A stretch of 64,000 nt of DNA from JAPKYZ01 sp033763835. GTDB taxonomy: Bacteria > Acidobacteriota > Terriglobia > Bryobacterales > Bryobacteraceae. The stretch is taken from assembly GCA_033763835.1 (NCBI GenBank), contig JANRJS010000032.1, forward strand, positions 124,001 to 188,000, read 5' to 3'. Of the stretch, positions 27,100 to 34,045 are shown piece by piece. The notes beneath the pieces are model-generated. The model did no database searches and was not told the DNA's origin. It was given only the letters and a program-made list of their open reading frames with translations. Each line of letters begins with the position of its first letter. The first letter of the stretch is position 1. Both the position numbers and the translations under genes were made by a program.

Positions 27100-27210
27100 T
27101 TATAGGTCGTCGCGCGTCACTTCCACCGTGACCTCGGGCGGACCCTGCGTCAACATCGAGAGAAACAACCCGAAGATCATCAAACCGGCAATCAATCCCG
27201 CGACTAACAC
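27100..27210 (-). CDS. 36-residue single-span membrane protein
   Basis: GTG start preceded by GGAGGA at a 6-nt gap, one of the strongest ribosome sites in the window. The product begins VLVAGLIAGLMIFGLFLSML (one membrane helix) and ends with a polar tail, QGPPEVTVEVTRDDL. It lies directly upstream of the DUF389 remnant on the same strand and ends where that remnant begins. It is intact although its neighbour is not. No family recognised. It could be an independent small membrane protein or a partner of the lost DUF389 protein. Confidence 0.6.
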   Translation of the reverse strand: MLVAGLIAGLMIFGLFLSMLTQGPPEVTVEVTRDDL

Positions 27211-27326
27211 TTTCGCTCCTCCGTTTAGTTAATGCTTTTCGATACGCTCGCGTTTCAAACAAGAGGGCGCATTCGCCCCTCGAAATCGCTCATCCGCCAC
27301 CGACAGACCGACTGGGCTCTCCATGC

Positions 27327-27332
27327 TACGGT
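27327..27332 (+). promoter_or_regulatory. -10-like hexamer directly ahead of larA
   Basis: TACGGT, 6 nt (CGAACC) before the ATG at 27339; no Shine-Dalgarno sequence. Farther upstream, GAGGGCG-CATT-CGCCCCTC (about 27265-27285) could form a short stem between the divergent units. Confidence 0.35.
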
Positions 27333-27338
27333 CGAACC

Positions 27339-28622
27339 ATGAATGTAGAGTTGGCGTTCGGCAAAACCGGACTGGCCGCAACCTTACCCGACGGTCCCGA
27401 ATATTTCGTCCTCGAAGCTCGATCTGCACGTGCGTTGCCGGAACCGGACGCCGCCCTGGCCCAAGCTTTGCAGTCGCCCATCGGGCAAAAGCCCTTGCGG
27501 CAGTTGGCGTTCGGGAAGACGACCGCCGCCATCTCCGTTTGCGACATCACGAGACCGGCGCCGAACCGGGTCGTTCTGCCCCACGTGCTGCGGGAATTGG
27601 CCGCGGGCGGCATCCCGCGCGAGAACGTGACGATCCTGATCGCCACGGGGCTGCACCGCCCAGCGACGGAGGTCGAGATCGCCGAGATTCTGGGTCCTCA
27701 ACTCCACGGCACGTTGCGCGTCGTCAATCACCACGCCAAAGAGATCGCCGAACACCGGTTTCTGGGGGCCACCGCCGCGGGCACTCCGGTCTACATCGAC
27801 GATCGTTTCATACAAGCCCATCTGCACATCACCCTCGGCTTTATAGAGCCGCATTTGATGCTGGGTTATTCCGGAGGCCGTAAATTGATTGCGCCGGGAC
27901 TCGCCGCGCAGGAAACGATCAAGGTTCTGCATTCGCCGAAATTCATGCGGGACGCGCGGGCGGTGGAAGGGTCGATCTCCGATAATCCGCTGCATCGGGA
28001 ACTGCTCGAAATCGCGCGGATGGCGCGGCACGACTTTATGGTGGACGTGGCGTTGACGCGGGACCGGAAGATCGCGCAAGTGTTCGCGGGCGATCCGGAG
28101 CGGGCGCACGCGAAGGGCGTGGAGTTCGTGTCGCGGACGATGCTCGAGACGATCGACGCTCCGGCGGACGCGGCGATCACGACGTGCGCGGGGTATCCGC
28201 TGGATTTGACCTTCTACCAGACGGTGAAGGGCATCACGGCGGCGCAACATATCGTGAAGCCGGGCGGCAAGATTCTGGTGGCGGCGGAATGCGCGGAGGG
28301 CGCGGGCGCCCCGGAGTTCGTCGAAATGATGAAGCGGTTCGCGACGGATCGCGAGTTCTTGCAGCATATCGACGGCAATCCGGTGACGGTGGATCAATGG
28401 CAGCTCGAGAAGCTGGCGCTGGTCACGCAATCGAAGCGCGTACTGTTCTACACGCCGGGGCTGCCCAAGGAGTTCGACGGAACGCTGTGGGGGCCGAGGT
28501 TCGGGTCGATCGACGCGGCGCTGCGGGCTCTGGTGGCGGACTTGCCGGCGAAAGCTCGGGTGGCGGTGATCCCCGAGGGTCCGTATGTGTTGGCGCGAGT
28601 CGAGGACCGGATCGCCGCATGA
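27339..28622 (+). CDS. larA: LarA-family nickel-pincer 2-hydroxyacid racemase/epimerase
   Basis: 427 residues, the LarA length. The catalytic set of Lactobacillus plantarum LarA (His108, His174, Lys184 carrying the nickel-pincer nucleotide, His200) is matched with identical spacing: His106 in ATGLHRP, His172 and Lys182 in EPHLMLGYSGGRK, His198 in TIKVLHSPKF. The enzyme should therefore bind NPN cofactor and interconvert 2-hydroxyacid stereoisomers; D/L-lactate is the founding substrate, but many homologues use others. Its stop overlaps the start of a D-Ala-D-Ala dipeptidase gene (ATGA). The cofactor gene larB is 3.3 kb away on the other strand; larC and larE are not in the window. Confidence 0.9.
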   Translation: MNVELAFGKTGLAATLPDGPEYFVLEARSARALPEPDAALAQALQSPIGQKPLRQLAFGKTTAAISVCDITRPAPNRVVLPHVLRELAAGGIPRENVTILIATGLHRPATEVEIAEILGPQLHGTLRVVNHHAKEIAEHRFLGATAAGTPVYIDDRFIQAHLHITLGFIEPHLMLGYSGGRKLIAPGLAAQETIKVLHSPKFMRDARAVEGSISDNPLHRELLEIARMARHDFMVDVALTRDRKIAQVFAGDPERAHAKGVEFVSRTMLETIDAPADAAITTCAGYPLDLTFYQTVKGITAAQHIVKPGGKILVAAECAEGAGAPEFVEMMKRFATDREFLQHIDGNPVTVDQWQLEKLALVTQSKRVLFYTPGLPKEFDGTLWGPRFGSIDAALRALVADLPAKARVAVIPEGPYVLARVEDRIAA

Positions 28623-29257
28623 CGGTTTTGGTTGGCCTGCTGCTGCTGGCGCAGCCCGTCGCCGAAGGCCGGCCACCGAAAGAGCGAGGGGAGTTTCGCG
28701 CGTCCGAGTTGGTCGAGTTGATTCGGCTGGAGCCGAGTTTGAAGCTCGATATCCGGTACGCGACGGAAAACAATTTCATGCGGCGGCGTTTTTACGACGA
28801 GGCTCGGGCGTTCCTGCAGCGGCCTGCGGCGGAGGCGGTGGTACGGGTGCATCGGGCGCTCGCGAAAGACGGTCTGGGACTCGTGATTTACGACGGCTAC
28901 CGCCCGTGGAGCGTGACGAAGGCGTTTTGGGACGGCACTCCGAAGAAGCATCGGAATTTCGTGGCGAATCCGAAAAAGGGGTCGAAGCACAATCGCGGCT
29001 GCGCGGTGGATTTAGGCTTGTTCGACCGGAGGACGGGCGCGATTTTGCCGATGCCGAGCGAGTTCGACGAGTTTTCGCCGCGGGCGTATCCCAGCTATAC
29101 GGGCGGCACGGCGGAGGAACGCGCGAACCGGGACCGGCTGATCCGGGCGATGGAGGCGGAGGGGTTCACGGTGAATTCCGACGAGTGGTGGCATTTCGAT
29201 TACAAGGATTGGCGGCTGTATCGGATCGGGAATCTGAGGTTCGGGGAGATTCGGTAG
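28619..29257 (+). CDS. D-alanyl-D-alanine dipeptidase (VanX/DdpX, peptidase M15D), probably exported
   Basis: 212 residues from the ATG at 28619 that overlaps the larA stop; an in-frame opening from 28184 lies inside larA and is not related. A short signal-like segment (MTVLVGLLLLAQPVAEG) precedes the M15D domain. Zinc and catalytic residues are present: His124 and Asp131 in SKHNRGCAVDLG, Glu189 and His192 in EWWHFD, and the Arg95 region in VIYDGYRPWS. The enzyme hydrolyses D-Ala-D-Ala dipeptide. VanX of vancomycin resistance is cytoplasmic, so an export signal here points more to dipeptide recycling or feeding. Coupled to larA, so D-configured substrates may be the theme. Confidence 0.9.
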   Translation: MTVLVGLLLLAQPVAEGRPPKERGEFRASELVELIRLEPSLKLDIRYATENNFMRRRFYDEARAFLQRPAAEAVVRVHRALAKDGLGLVIYDGYRPWSVTKAFWDGTPKKHRNFVANPKKGSKHNRGCAVDLGLFDRRTGAILPMPSEFDEFSPRAYPSYTGGTAEERANRDRLIRAMEAEGFTVNSDEWWHFDYKDWRLYRIGNLRFGEIR

Positions 29258-29683
29258 CTACGCCACTTTGCGAAACGCGAGTTGCAATTCCAAACCAACG
29301 GCGCGAAGGGCGGCTTCGATTTGATCGAGTCGGGAAGAGTGCCGGAGGTCGAGGACACGATCCACTTGCGGTAGATGCCAACCTAGACGCCGGGCTAATT
29401 CCGTTTTGTTGATTCGGCGCGCGCGCATTTCCCGGTAGAGACGCAGTTTCGCCACGCTGAGCGGCGGCAGAGCAACGGAAAGCCGGTTTCGACGGACGGG
29501 CGAAGGATCGGGGATCGGCTCGCGATACGCCATGCGTCCGATGAACGCCGTTTCCAGCGCATCGAGTGCGCGCTTCAAGGCGTCGGCTCGGTCCTTGCCG
29601 CTGGTGGCCGCTTCCGGCACGTCGGGGAAAGTGACGAGCAGGGTCTGGTTGGAATCGGGCGTTAGTTCGATCGGGTACGTCAT
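29258..29683 (-). CDS. hicB: HicB-family antitoxin with C-terminal helix-turn-helix
   Basis: 141 residues. The N-terminal HicB fold (LLVTFPDVPEAATSGKDRADALKRA) is the partial RNase-H-like domain that covers HicA. The C-terminal part carries a helix-turn-helix (KTELARRLGWHLPQVDRVLD) for DNA binding. It neutralises HicA and represses the operon, probably through the palindrome at 29890-29911. Its start overlaps the hicA stop by 4 bases; toxin-first order is normal for hicAB. It is convergent with the dipeptidase gene, with no gap between the stops. Confidence 0.92.
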   Translation of the reverse strand: MTYPIELTPDSNQTLLVTFPDVPEAATSGKDRADALKRALDALETAFIGRMAYREPIPDPSPVRRNRLSVALPPLSVAKLRLYREMRARRINKTELARRLGWHLPQVDRVLDLRHSSRLDQIEAALRAVGLELQLAFRKVA

Positions 29684-29874
29684 TTCGGTCTCGACTCCTC
29701 CTTCAATCCGAGATCTTTGAGGATCTTGCTCGCTAAGCCCTTGCCGAGATCCTTACCGTGCATCGGAAGAATCGTCGTTCGGTCTCCGAGCCTCACATGC
29801 AAGTGACTTCCCTTGCCGGTCTCGAACAAGCAACCATGCCGTTCGAGAAAGCGCTTCATCTCGCGGCTAGTCAC
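29680..29874 (-). CDS. hicA: HicA mRNA-interferase toxin
   Basis: 64 residues, the usual HicA size. It has the double-stranded-RNA-binding-like fold with catalytic His24 in GKGSHLHVRLGDRT and the preceding helix EMKRFLERHGC. HicA cleaves mRNA and stalls growth when HicB is lost. The start is GTG at 29874, with GATATT 7 nt upstream and no ribosome site; an internal ATG five codons on is an alternative. Everything needed for activity appears intact. Confidence 0.93.
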   Translation of the reverse strand: MTSREMKRFLERHGCLFETGKGSHLHVRLGDRTTILPMHGKDLGKGLASKILKDLGLKEESRPK

Positions 29875-29881
29875 TCTATTG

Positions 29882-29887
29882 AATATC
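29882..29887 (-). promoter_or_regulatory. -10-like hexamer of hicAB
   Basis: GATATT on the minus strand, 7 nt before the GTG of hicA. The palindrome at 29890-29911 begins 2 bp upstream and covers the -35 region. Confidence 0.4.
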
Positions 29888-29889
29888 GC

Positions 29890-29911
29890 ATATGTTGCGA
29901 ACGCAACATAT
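29890..29911. promoter_or_regulatory. Perfect inverted repeat, candidate HicB operator
   Basis: ATATGTTGCG-AA-CGCAACATAT is a perfect 10-bp inverted repeat with a 2-bp centre. It lies 15 bp upstream of hicA, over the spacer/-35 region of its promoter. A dimeric repressor bound here would block transcription, which fits HicB autoregulation. Confidence 0.75.
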
Positions 29912-29965
29912 CTGTTCTACGTTTCGTTAATTGAGCGAAGACCAGAGCGGTTTGACTGTCGAAAC

Positions 29966-30370
29966 CTAAGTTTGTGCGGGCCACTGGAAGCACAGCGAAT
30001 AGCCATCGGGGTCCTTTACGTAGAGTTGCTTCATGCCGTAGGGGGCGATTTTGGGCGGGTCGGCGGCGATACCTTGGGCGAGTAAGTGCCGATAAGCGCT
30101 ATCGACATCGGGGCAGCCGAAGTAGATCGATGTGTCTTCGTGGGCTTCGACGCGGGCGGGATCGGGCGAGGGCGGACGGCTGTCCGATTCATACGCGGTG
30201 TTGAGCATGATCGTCATACCATCGCGTTCGAGCATCGCCCAGTCGCATTCGTCGGTGGCGGGAGGCGCGGATTCGGTGACCACAAAGCCCAGCTTGCGGT
30301 AGAAGGCTAGCGACGTGGGCATGTCGAAGACCTGCAATAACGGCGACATGCTCTCGATGGGAATCGTCAC
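29966..30370 (-). CDS. VOC-family (glyoxalase/bleomycin-resistance-like) protein
   Basis: 134 residues from the GTG at 30370; a longer open frame to 30517 would run into the divergent aminotransferase gene and is unlikely. The vicinal-oxygen-chelate fold is indicated by the two beta-alpha-beta-beta-beta halves: PLLQVFDMPTSLAFYRKLGF and DTSIYFGCPDVDSAYRHL, ending YVKDPDGYSLCFQ, where the terminal Glu metal ligand of enzymes is replaced by Ser/Leu-Cys. That weakens the case for a metal enzyme; it may bind a small molecule (bleomycin-resistance-like) or be a dioxygenase relative. TACTAT lies 8 nt before the start. Confidence 0.8.
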   Translation of the reverse strand: MTIPIESMSPLLQVFDMPTSLAFYRKLGFVVTESAPPATDECDWAMLERDGMTIMLNTAYESDSRPPSPDPARVEAHEDTSIYFGCPDVDSAYRHLLAQGIAADPPKIAPYGMKQLYVKDPDGYSLCFQWPAQT

Positions 30371-30378
30371 GCTTAAGA

Positions 30379-30388
30379 ATAGTACTCT
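30379..30388. promoter_or_regulatory. Back-to-back -10-like hexamers between the VOC and aminotransferase genes
   Basis: Only 24 bp separate the two divergent starts. TACTAT (30384-30379, minus strand) lies 8 nt before the VOC GTG, and TACTCT (30383-30388, plus strand) lies 6 nt before the aminotransferase ATG. The two -10 elements physically overlap, so both transcripts would be leaderless and mutually exclusive at any moment. Confidence 0.4.
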
Positions 30389-30394
30389 CGAAAG

Positions 30395-31573
30395 ATGTTG
30401 GTTCTCGAGTCTCGCCGCGAACGGTTCGCCAGCGCGCGTACCGCCGATTTCACCGAGTCCGTCATTCGCGAGATGACGCGGCAGGCGATTCTGCACAAGG
30501 CGGTGAATCTGGCGCAAGGGTTCCCCGACTTCCCCGCTCCGGCGGATCTGAAAACGAAAGCGTGCGAGGCGATCGAGGCGGATATTAATCAGTACTCGAT
30601 TACGTGGGGCGCGAAGCCGTTTCGCGACGCGATCGCGAGGAAGTATCGCGAAACTTACTCCATCGACTTAGACCCGGAGCGCGAGATTACCGTGTGCTGC
30701 GGATCGACCGAGGCGATGATCGCGACGTTACTCGCCACTACCGATCCGGGCGACGAAATTGTCGTCTTCGAACCTTTCTACGAGAACTATCACCCGGACA
30801 CGATGCTATGCGGCGCGAAACGAACGCTAGTGACGCTGCGCGCGCCCGATTGGAGTTTCGACCGCGACGAGTTACGGCGGGCGTTTAGTTCGCGCACCAA
30901 AGCGATCATTCTCAACACTCCGAATAACCCGACCGGCAAAGTGTTCACGCGCGAGGAACTCACCTTCATCGCGAATTTGTGCGAGGAGTACGACGCGCTC
31001 GCGATCACCGACGAGATTTACGAGCACATCGTTTACGACGGTGCGGAGCATGTGTTGATGCGTACGCTGCCGGGTATGGCCGAACGTACCGTCACGATTA
31101 ATTCGATGTCGAAGACTTACTCGGTGACGGGCTGGCGCGTAGGTTGGGTGCTGGCCGCGCCGGATTTGACGGAGTCGATTCGGAAGGTCCACGACTTTCT
31201 CACCGTGGGCGCAGCGTCGCCGTTGCAGCAAGCCGGAGTTTATGCGCTCGCGATGCCGCCGACTTACTATCGCGAATTAGCCGAGCATTACCGCGCGCGC
31301 CGGGACCTGATGGTGAGCATTTTGCGCGAGGCGGGATTTACGCCCTACGTTCCGGACGGCGCTTACTACGTCATGGCGGGCATTGCGAATTTCGGATTTC
31401 CGGACGATCGGGCGTTCGCGAAGTACTTAGTGGAGGAGATCGGCGTGGCGGCGGTGCCGGGGTCGAGTTTCTTCGAAAATCCTTTGGGCGGATCGCAATT
31501 AATTCGATTCTGTTTCTGCAAAAAGTATGAGACTCTAGAAGCGGCGCGAGAGCGGTTGAGACGGTTGAGATGA
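30395..31573 (+). CDS. PLP-dependent aminotransferase, class I/II
   Basis: 392 residues with a full fold-type I aminotransferase. PLP-binding Lys240 is in SMSKTYSVTGWRVGW; NTPNNPTG and ITDEIYEHIVYD contain the Asn and Asp/Tyr cofactor contacts, and the C-terminal Arg is in LIRFCFCK. INLAQGFPDF-type N-terminal signature (VNLAQGFPDFPAP) places it near the kynurenine/glutamine-transaminase K and methionine aminotransferase branch. Substrate is not certain. It is followed by a 128-residue gene overlapping by 4 bases. Confidence 0.9.
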   Translation: MLVLESRRERFASARTADFTESVIREMTRQAILHKAVNLAQGFPDFPAPADLKTKACEAIEADINQYSITWGAKPFRDAIARKYRETYSIDLDPEREITVCCGSTEAMIATLLATTDPGDEIVVFEPFYENYHPDTMLCGAKRTLVTLRAPDWSFDRDELRRAFSSRTKAIILNTPNNPTGKVFTREELTFIANLCEEYDALAITDEIYEHIVYDGAEHVLMRTLPGMAERTVTINSMSKTYSVTGWRVGWVLAAPDLTESIRKVHDFLTVGAASPLQQAGVYALAMPPTYYRELAEHYRARRDLMVSILREAGFTPYVPDGAYYVMAGIANFGFPDDRAFAKYLVEEIGVAAVPGSSFFENPLGGSQLIRFCFCKKYETLEAARERLRRLR

Positions 31574-31956
31574 GGTCCATTATGGTACCCGCTTTTCTGG
31601 TTCCGGAAACCGCCGAGGTCTCGAACGGGCACGGGTCGGCCGTGGCGGTCGAGAGCGGCATGTTGCAGCTCACTTTGGGAATCCATCGCGTAGTCGAACA
31701 AGAAAGTCTCGAAGTCGCGATTTGGGGTTCGTCCGACGGCGAAGATTGGGGCAAGGCGCCCATCGCTCAATTCCCGCAGAAGTTTTATTGCGGCACGTAT
31801 TCGATTTTTCTGGACCTGACGCGATCGCCGCACGTGCGTTGGATCCGGGCGCAGTGGAAGATGAACCGTTGGGGACGCGGCAGTTTGAAACCGTTATTCG
31901 GGTTCTATTTGTTCGCGCAACCGGCGAAGGCTTTGGCCCTTACGGCAGCCGGTTAA
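31570..31956 (+). CDS. Conserved-looking hypothetical protein, beta-rich
   Basis: 128 residues, ATGA-coupled to the aminotransferase. Alternating hydrophobic strands (LQLTLGIHRVVEQESLEVAI, WGSSDGEDWG, YSIFLDLTRSPHVRWIRAQW) predict a beta-sandwich similar in rhythm to discoidin-like or carbohydrate-binding modules: the 'GSSDGEDWG' turn is common there. No signal peptide, so it is probably cytosolic. Function unknown. Its 3' end overlaps the convergent larB by 17 bp. Confidence 0.65.
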   Translation: MRSIMVPAFLVPETAEVSNGHGSAVAVESGMLQLTLGIHRVVEQESLEVAIWGSSDGEDWGKAPIAQFPQKFYCGTYSIFLDLTRSPHVRWIRAQWKMNRWGRGSLKPLFGFYLFAQPAKALALTAAG

Positions 31957-32689
31957 TCAAGCTCGCGGCGTAGCCCGCTCCGTAGCCGTTGTCGATATTG
32001 ACGACGGTGACGTTATTGGCGCACGAGTTCAACATCGACAACAGCGCGGCAAGTCCGTGGAAGTGCGCCCCATAGCCCACGCTGGTGGGCACGCCGATGA
32101 CGGGGACGCTCACCAATCCGCCGATGGCCGTGGGCAGGGTGGCTTCCATACCGGCAACGGTGACGATAACGCGCGCCGCTCGCAGACGGTCGAGGTTGGC
32201 GAATAGGCGGTGGATGCCCGCGACGCCGACATCGGAAATTTGCTCGACTTGATTGCCCATCATCTCGGCGGTGATGCGGCACTCCTCGGCGACGGGGATA
32301 TCGGCGGTGCCCGCGCACACAACGGCGATGACGCCGCGGCCTTTGATTTCGCGGTCGCGCCACACGCGGACGATGCGGGAAAGCGGGAAATGCTCGGCTT
32401 CGGGAATCGCCTGGAGCACCAACGCGGCCGCTTCCGGCGCGACGCGCGTCGCGAGCACATTCGGGCTTCGTTCGAGCAAATTTTTCGCGATGCTCACGAC
32501 GTGTTCCGGCGCTTTGCCCTGTCCGAAAATCACTTCGGGCATGCCGACGCGGAGGGCGCGGTGATGGTCGACTTTGGCAAATCCAAGATCCTCGAACGGC
32601 ATGTGGCGCAGACGTTCGACGGCGGAATCGACGGCGACCGCGCCGTCTTTCACTTGTTCGAGGAGGGAGCGTACTTGGTTGGGATCCAT
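31940..32689 (-). CDS. larB: LarB, nickel-pincer cofactor biosynthesis (pyridinium-3,5-biscarboxylic acid mononucleotide synthase)
   Basis: 249 residues. The C-terminal half resembles the AIR carboxylase PurE, as expected for LarB (AVVCAGTADIPVAEEC, SVPVIGVPTSVGYGAHF, VNIDNGYGAGYAASLI). LarB carboxylates and hydrolyses nicotinic acid adenine dinucleotide, the first step towards the nickel-pincer nucleotide used by LarA. The N-terminal helical domain with FGQGKAPEHV is typical. It is followed on the same strand, after 12 bp upstream, by a DUF192 lipoprotein gene; it is separated from larA by four other genes. Confidence 0.93.
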   Translation of the reverse strand: MDPNQVRSLLEQVKDGAVAVDSAVERLRHMPFEDLGFAKVDHHRALRVGMPEVIFGQGKAPEHVVSIAKNLLERSPNVLATRVAPEAAALVLQAIPEAEHFPLSRIVRVWRDREIKGRGVIAVVCAGTADIPVAEECRITAEMMGNQVEQISDVGVAGIHRLFANLDRLRAARVIVTVAGMEATLPTAIGGLVSVPVIGVPTSVGYGAHFHGLAALLSMLNSCANNVTVVNIDNGYGAGYAASLINRLP

Positions 32690-32701
32690 GATGGTGGCGG
32701 A

Positions 32702-33157
32702 CTAAAACTCGATCGCGACTCCGGGCGAGAGACCGTACTGGGCGGCCATGCCGCTTGCGAGTTCGAGAACAAATTGCGAGGGTTGCGTTCCGCCGTAAGA
32801 GGGGCATTCCGAGGCCTCTTTTTGGCAGGGCGGCGTTGCGGCGGAGATTTCGACGACGCGCTTCGCGGAATCGAGCCAGATAATGTCGAGCGCGATTTTA
32901 CAGTTGTGCATCCAGTAAGGATGGCGGCCCGACTCCGCGTGCAGGAAGAGCATGCCACGATCGGGCGCGAGCGAATCGCGGTACATCATGCCGCGCTGCA
33001 TCGCTTCGGGAGTCATCGCCACTTCGGCGACGATCTTACGTCCGCCGGGGAGTTTCACCAAGCGTTCGCCGGGCGCGAGCGCGGGATCGGCGCCGCACGC
33101 GCCGAGGAGTAAGAGAACGAGTAGAACAACTGGCGCCAACGGCGCGGTACGAAGCAT
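32702..33157 (-). CDS. DUF192 lipoprotein
   Basis: 151 residues from the ATG at 33157; the frame is open farther upstream but that part lies inside the divergent mqnP. The N-terminus is a lipoprotein signal with lipobox LLGAC. The DUF192 core follows: AEVAMTPEAMQRGMMYRDSL, GMLFLHAE, YWMHNCKIALDIIWLD and ASGMAAQYGLSPGVAIEF. DUF192 proteins are small beta-barrel proteins of unknown function. Coupled downstream to larB, so they may share a transcript. It faces mqnP with only 15 bp between start codons. Confidence 0.88.
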   Translation of the reverse strand: MLRTAPLAPVVLLVLLLLGACGADPALAPGERLVKLPGGRKIVAEVAMTPEAMQRGMMYRDSLAPDRGMLFLHAESGRHPYWMHNCKIALDIIWLDSAKRVVEISAATPPCQKEASECPSYGGTQPSQFVLELASGMAAQYGLSPGVAIEF

Positions 33158-33161
33158 CCCA

Positions 33162-33167
33162 TAAAAT
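33162..33167 (+). promoter_or_regulatory. -10-like hexamer directly ahead of mqnP
   Basis: TAAAAT, 5 nt before the ATG at 33173. The 15-bp gap to the divergent DUF192 start leaves no room for an untranslated leader with a ribosome site on either strand. Confidence 0.4.
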
Positions 33168-33172
33168 GGTAC

Positions 33173-34045
33173 ATGCTGCGGAAATTGAAGCTCACGCTCG
33201 ACATGATCAAGTTCGAGCACTCGATCTTCGCGCTGCCGTTCGCGGCGACGGGAGCGTTGCTCGCGATCCGCGAGAGTTCGTTCGCCGTGGCGGGGCTGCC
33301 AGGGAAGCTCTGGTGGATTCTGCTCTGCATGGTCAGCGCGCGTTCGGCGGCGATGGCCTTTAACCGCATTCTCGATCGGGACATCGACGCCCGCAATCCG
33401 CGGACCGCCATGCGGCACTTGCCCGCGGGCTTGCTGTCGCGCGATTTCGCGATTCTTTTCACGGTGGTGAGCGCGGCGATTTTCGCGTTATCGGCGGCGC
33501 AGTTGAATCTGTTGTGCGCGGCGCTTTCGCCGGTGGCATTGGCCATCGTTTTCGGTTATTCGTACACCAAGCGATTCACCTCGCTGGCGCACCTGGTGCT
33601 AGGGTTTGCGCTGGGGATCGCTCCGGCGGCGGCGTGGATCGCGATCCGCGGATCGCTTGATGCGCGCATCCTCTGGCTGACGCTCGCTGTGACGCTGTGG
33701 ACCGCTGGGTTCGACATCATCTATTCCTGTCAAGACATCGACTTCGACCGGCGCTCGGGGCTGTCGAGCATCCCGGCGCGATTGGGCGTGGCCGATGCAC
33801 TGAACGTCGCGCGAGCGCTTCACTTTGGGATGATCGGCGCCCTCGTCGCACTCTCGGGCGCGTTTTGGCTGGGCGCGCTGAGTTGGGCGGGAATCGCGGT
33901 GGTCGCGGCCCTTTTGATCTACGAGCACAGCCTGGTGAAGGCGGACGATCTATCACGCGTCAACGCGGCGTTCTTCACGGTCAACGGTTACGTCGGGATT
34001 CTGTTCTTCGCGTTCTGGGCGTCGGACATGTTGTGGAGGAGATGA
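33173..34045 (+). CDS. mqnP: UbiA-family prenyltransferase, probably MqnP of the futalosine menaquinone pathway
   Basis: 290 residues, about eight or nine membrane helices. The first Asp-rich motif is NRILDRDID (Asn64, Asp68, Asp72) and the second is in SCQDIDFDRRSGL; these bind the Mg-prenyl diphosphate. KFEHSIFALPFA near the start is typical of the UbiA/MqnP group. On its own it could be 4-hydroxybenzoate polyprenyltransferase, but the next gene, mqnE, starts immediately after its stop, which points to prenylation of the dihydroxynaphthoate-type futalosine intermediate for menaquinone. Confidence 0.88.
   Translation: MLRKLKLTLDMIKFEHSIFALPFAATGALLAIRESSFAVAGLPGKLWWILLCMVSARSAAMAFNRILDRDIDARNPRTAMRHLPAGLLSRDFAILFTVVSAAIFALSAAQLNLLCAALSPVALAIVFGYSYTKRFTSLAHLVLGFALGIAPAAAWIAIRGSLDARILWLTLAVTLWTAGFDIIYSCQDIDFDRRSGLSSIPARLGVADALNVARALHFGMIGALVALSGAFWLGALSWAGIAVVAALLIYEHSLVKADDLSRVNAAFFTVNGYVGILFFAFWASDMLWRR

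Noticed and set aside
32702..33418. Long version of the DUF192 lipoprotein starting at 33418
   Set aside because: The first 87 codons are antisense to mqnP; the ATG at 33157 is followed by a proper lipobox.
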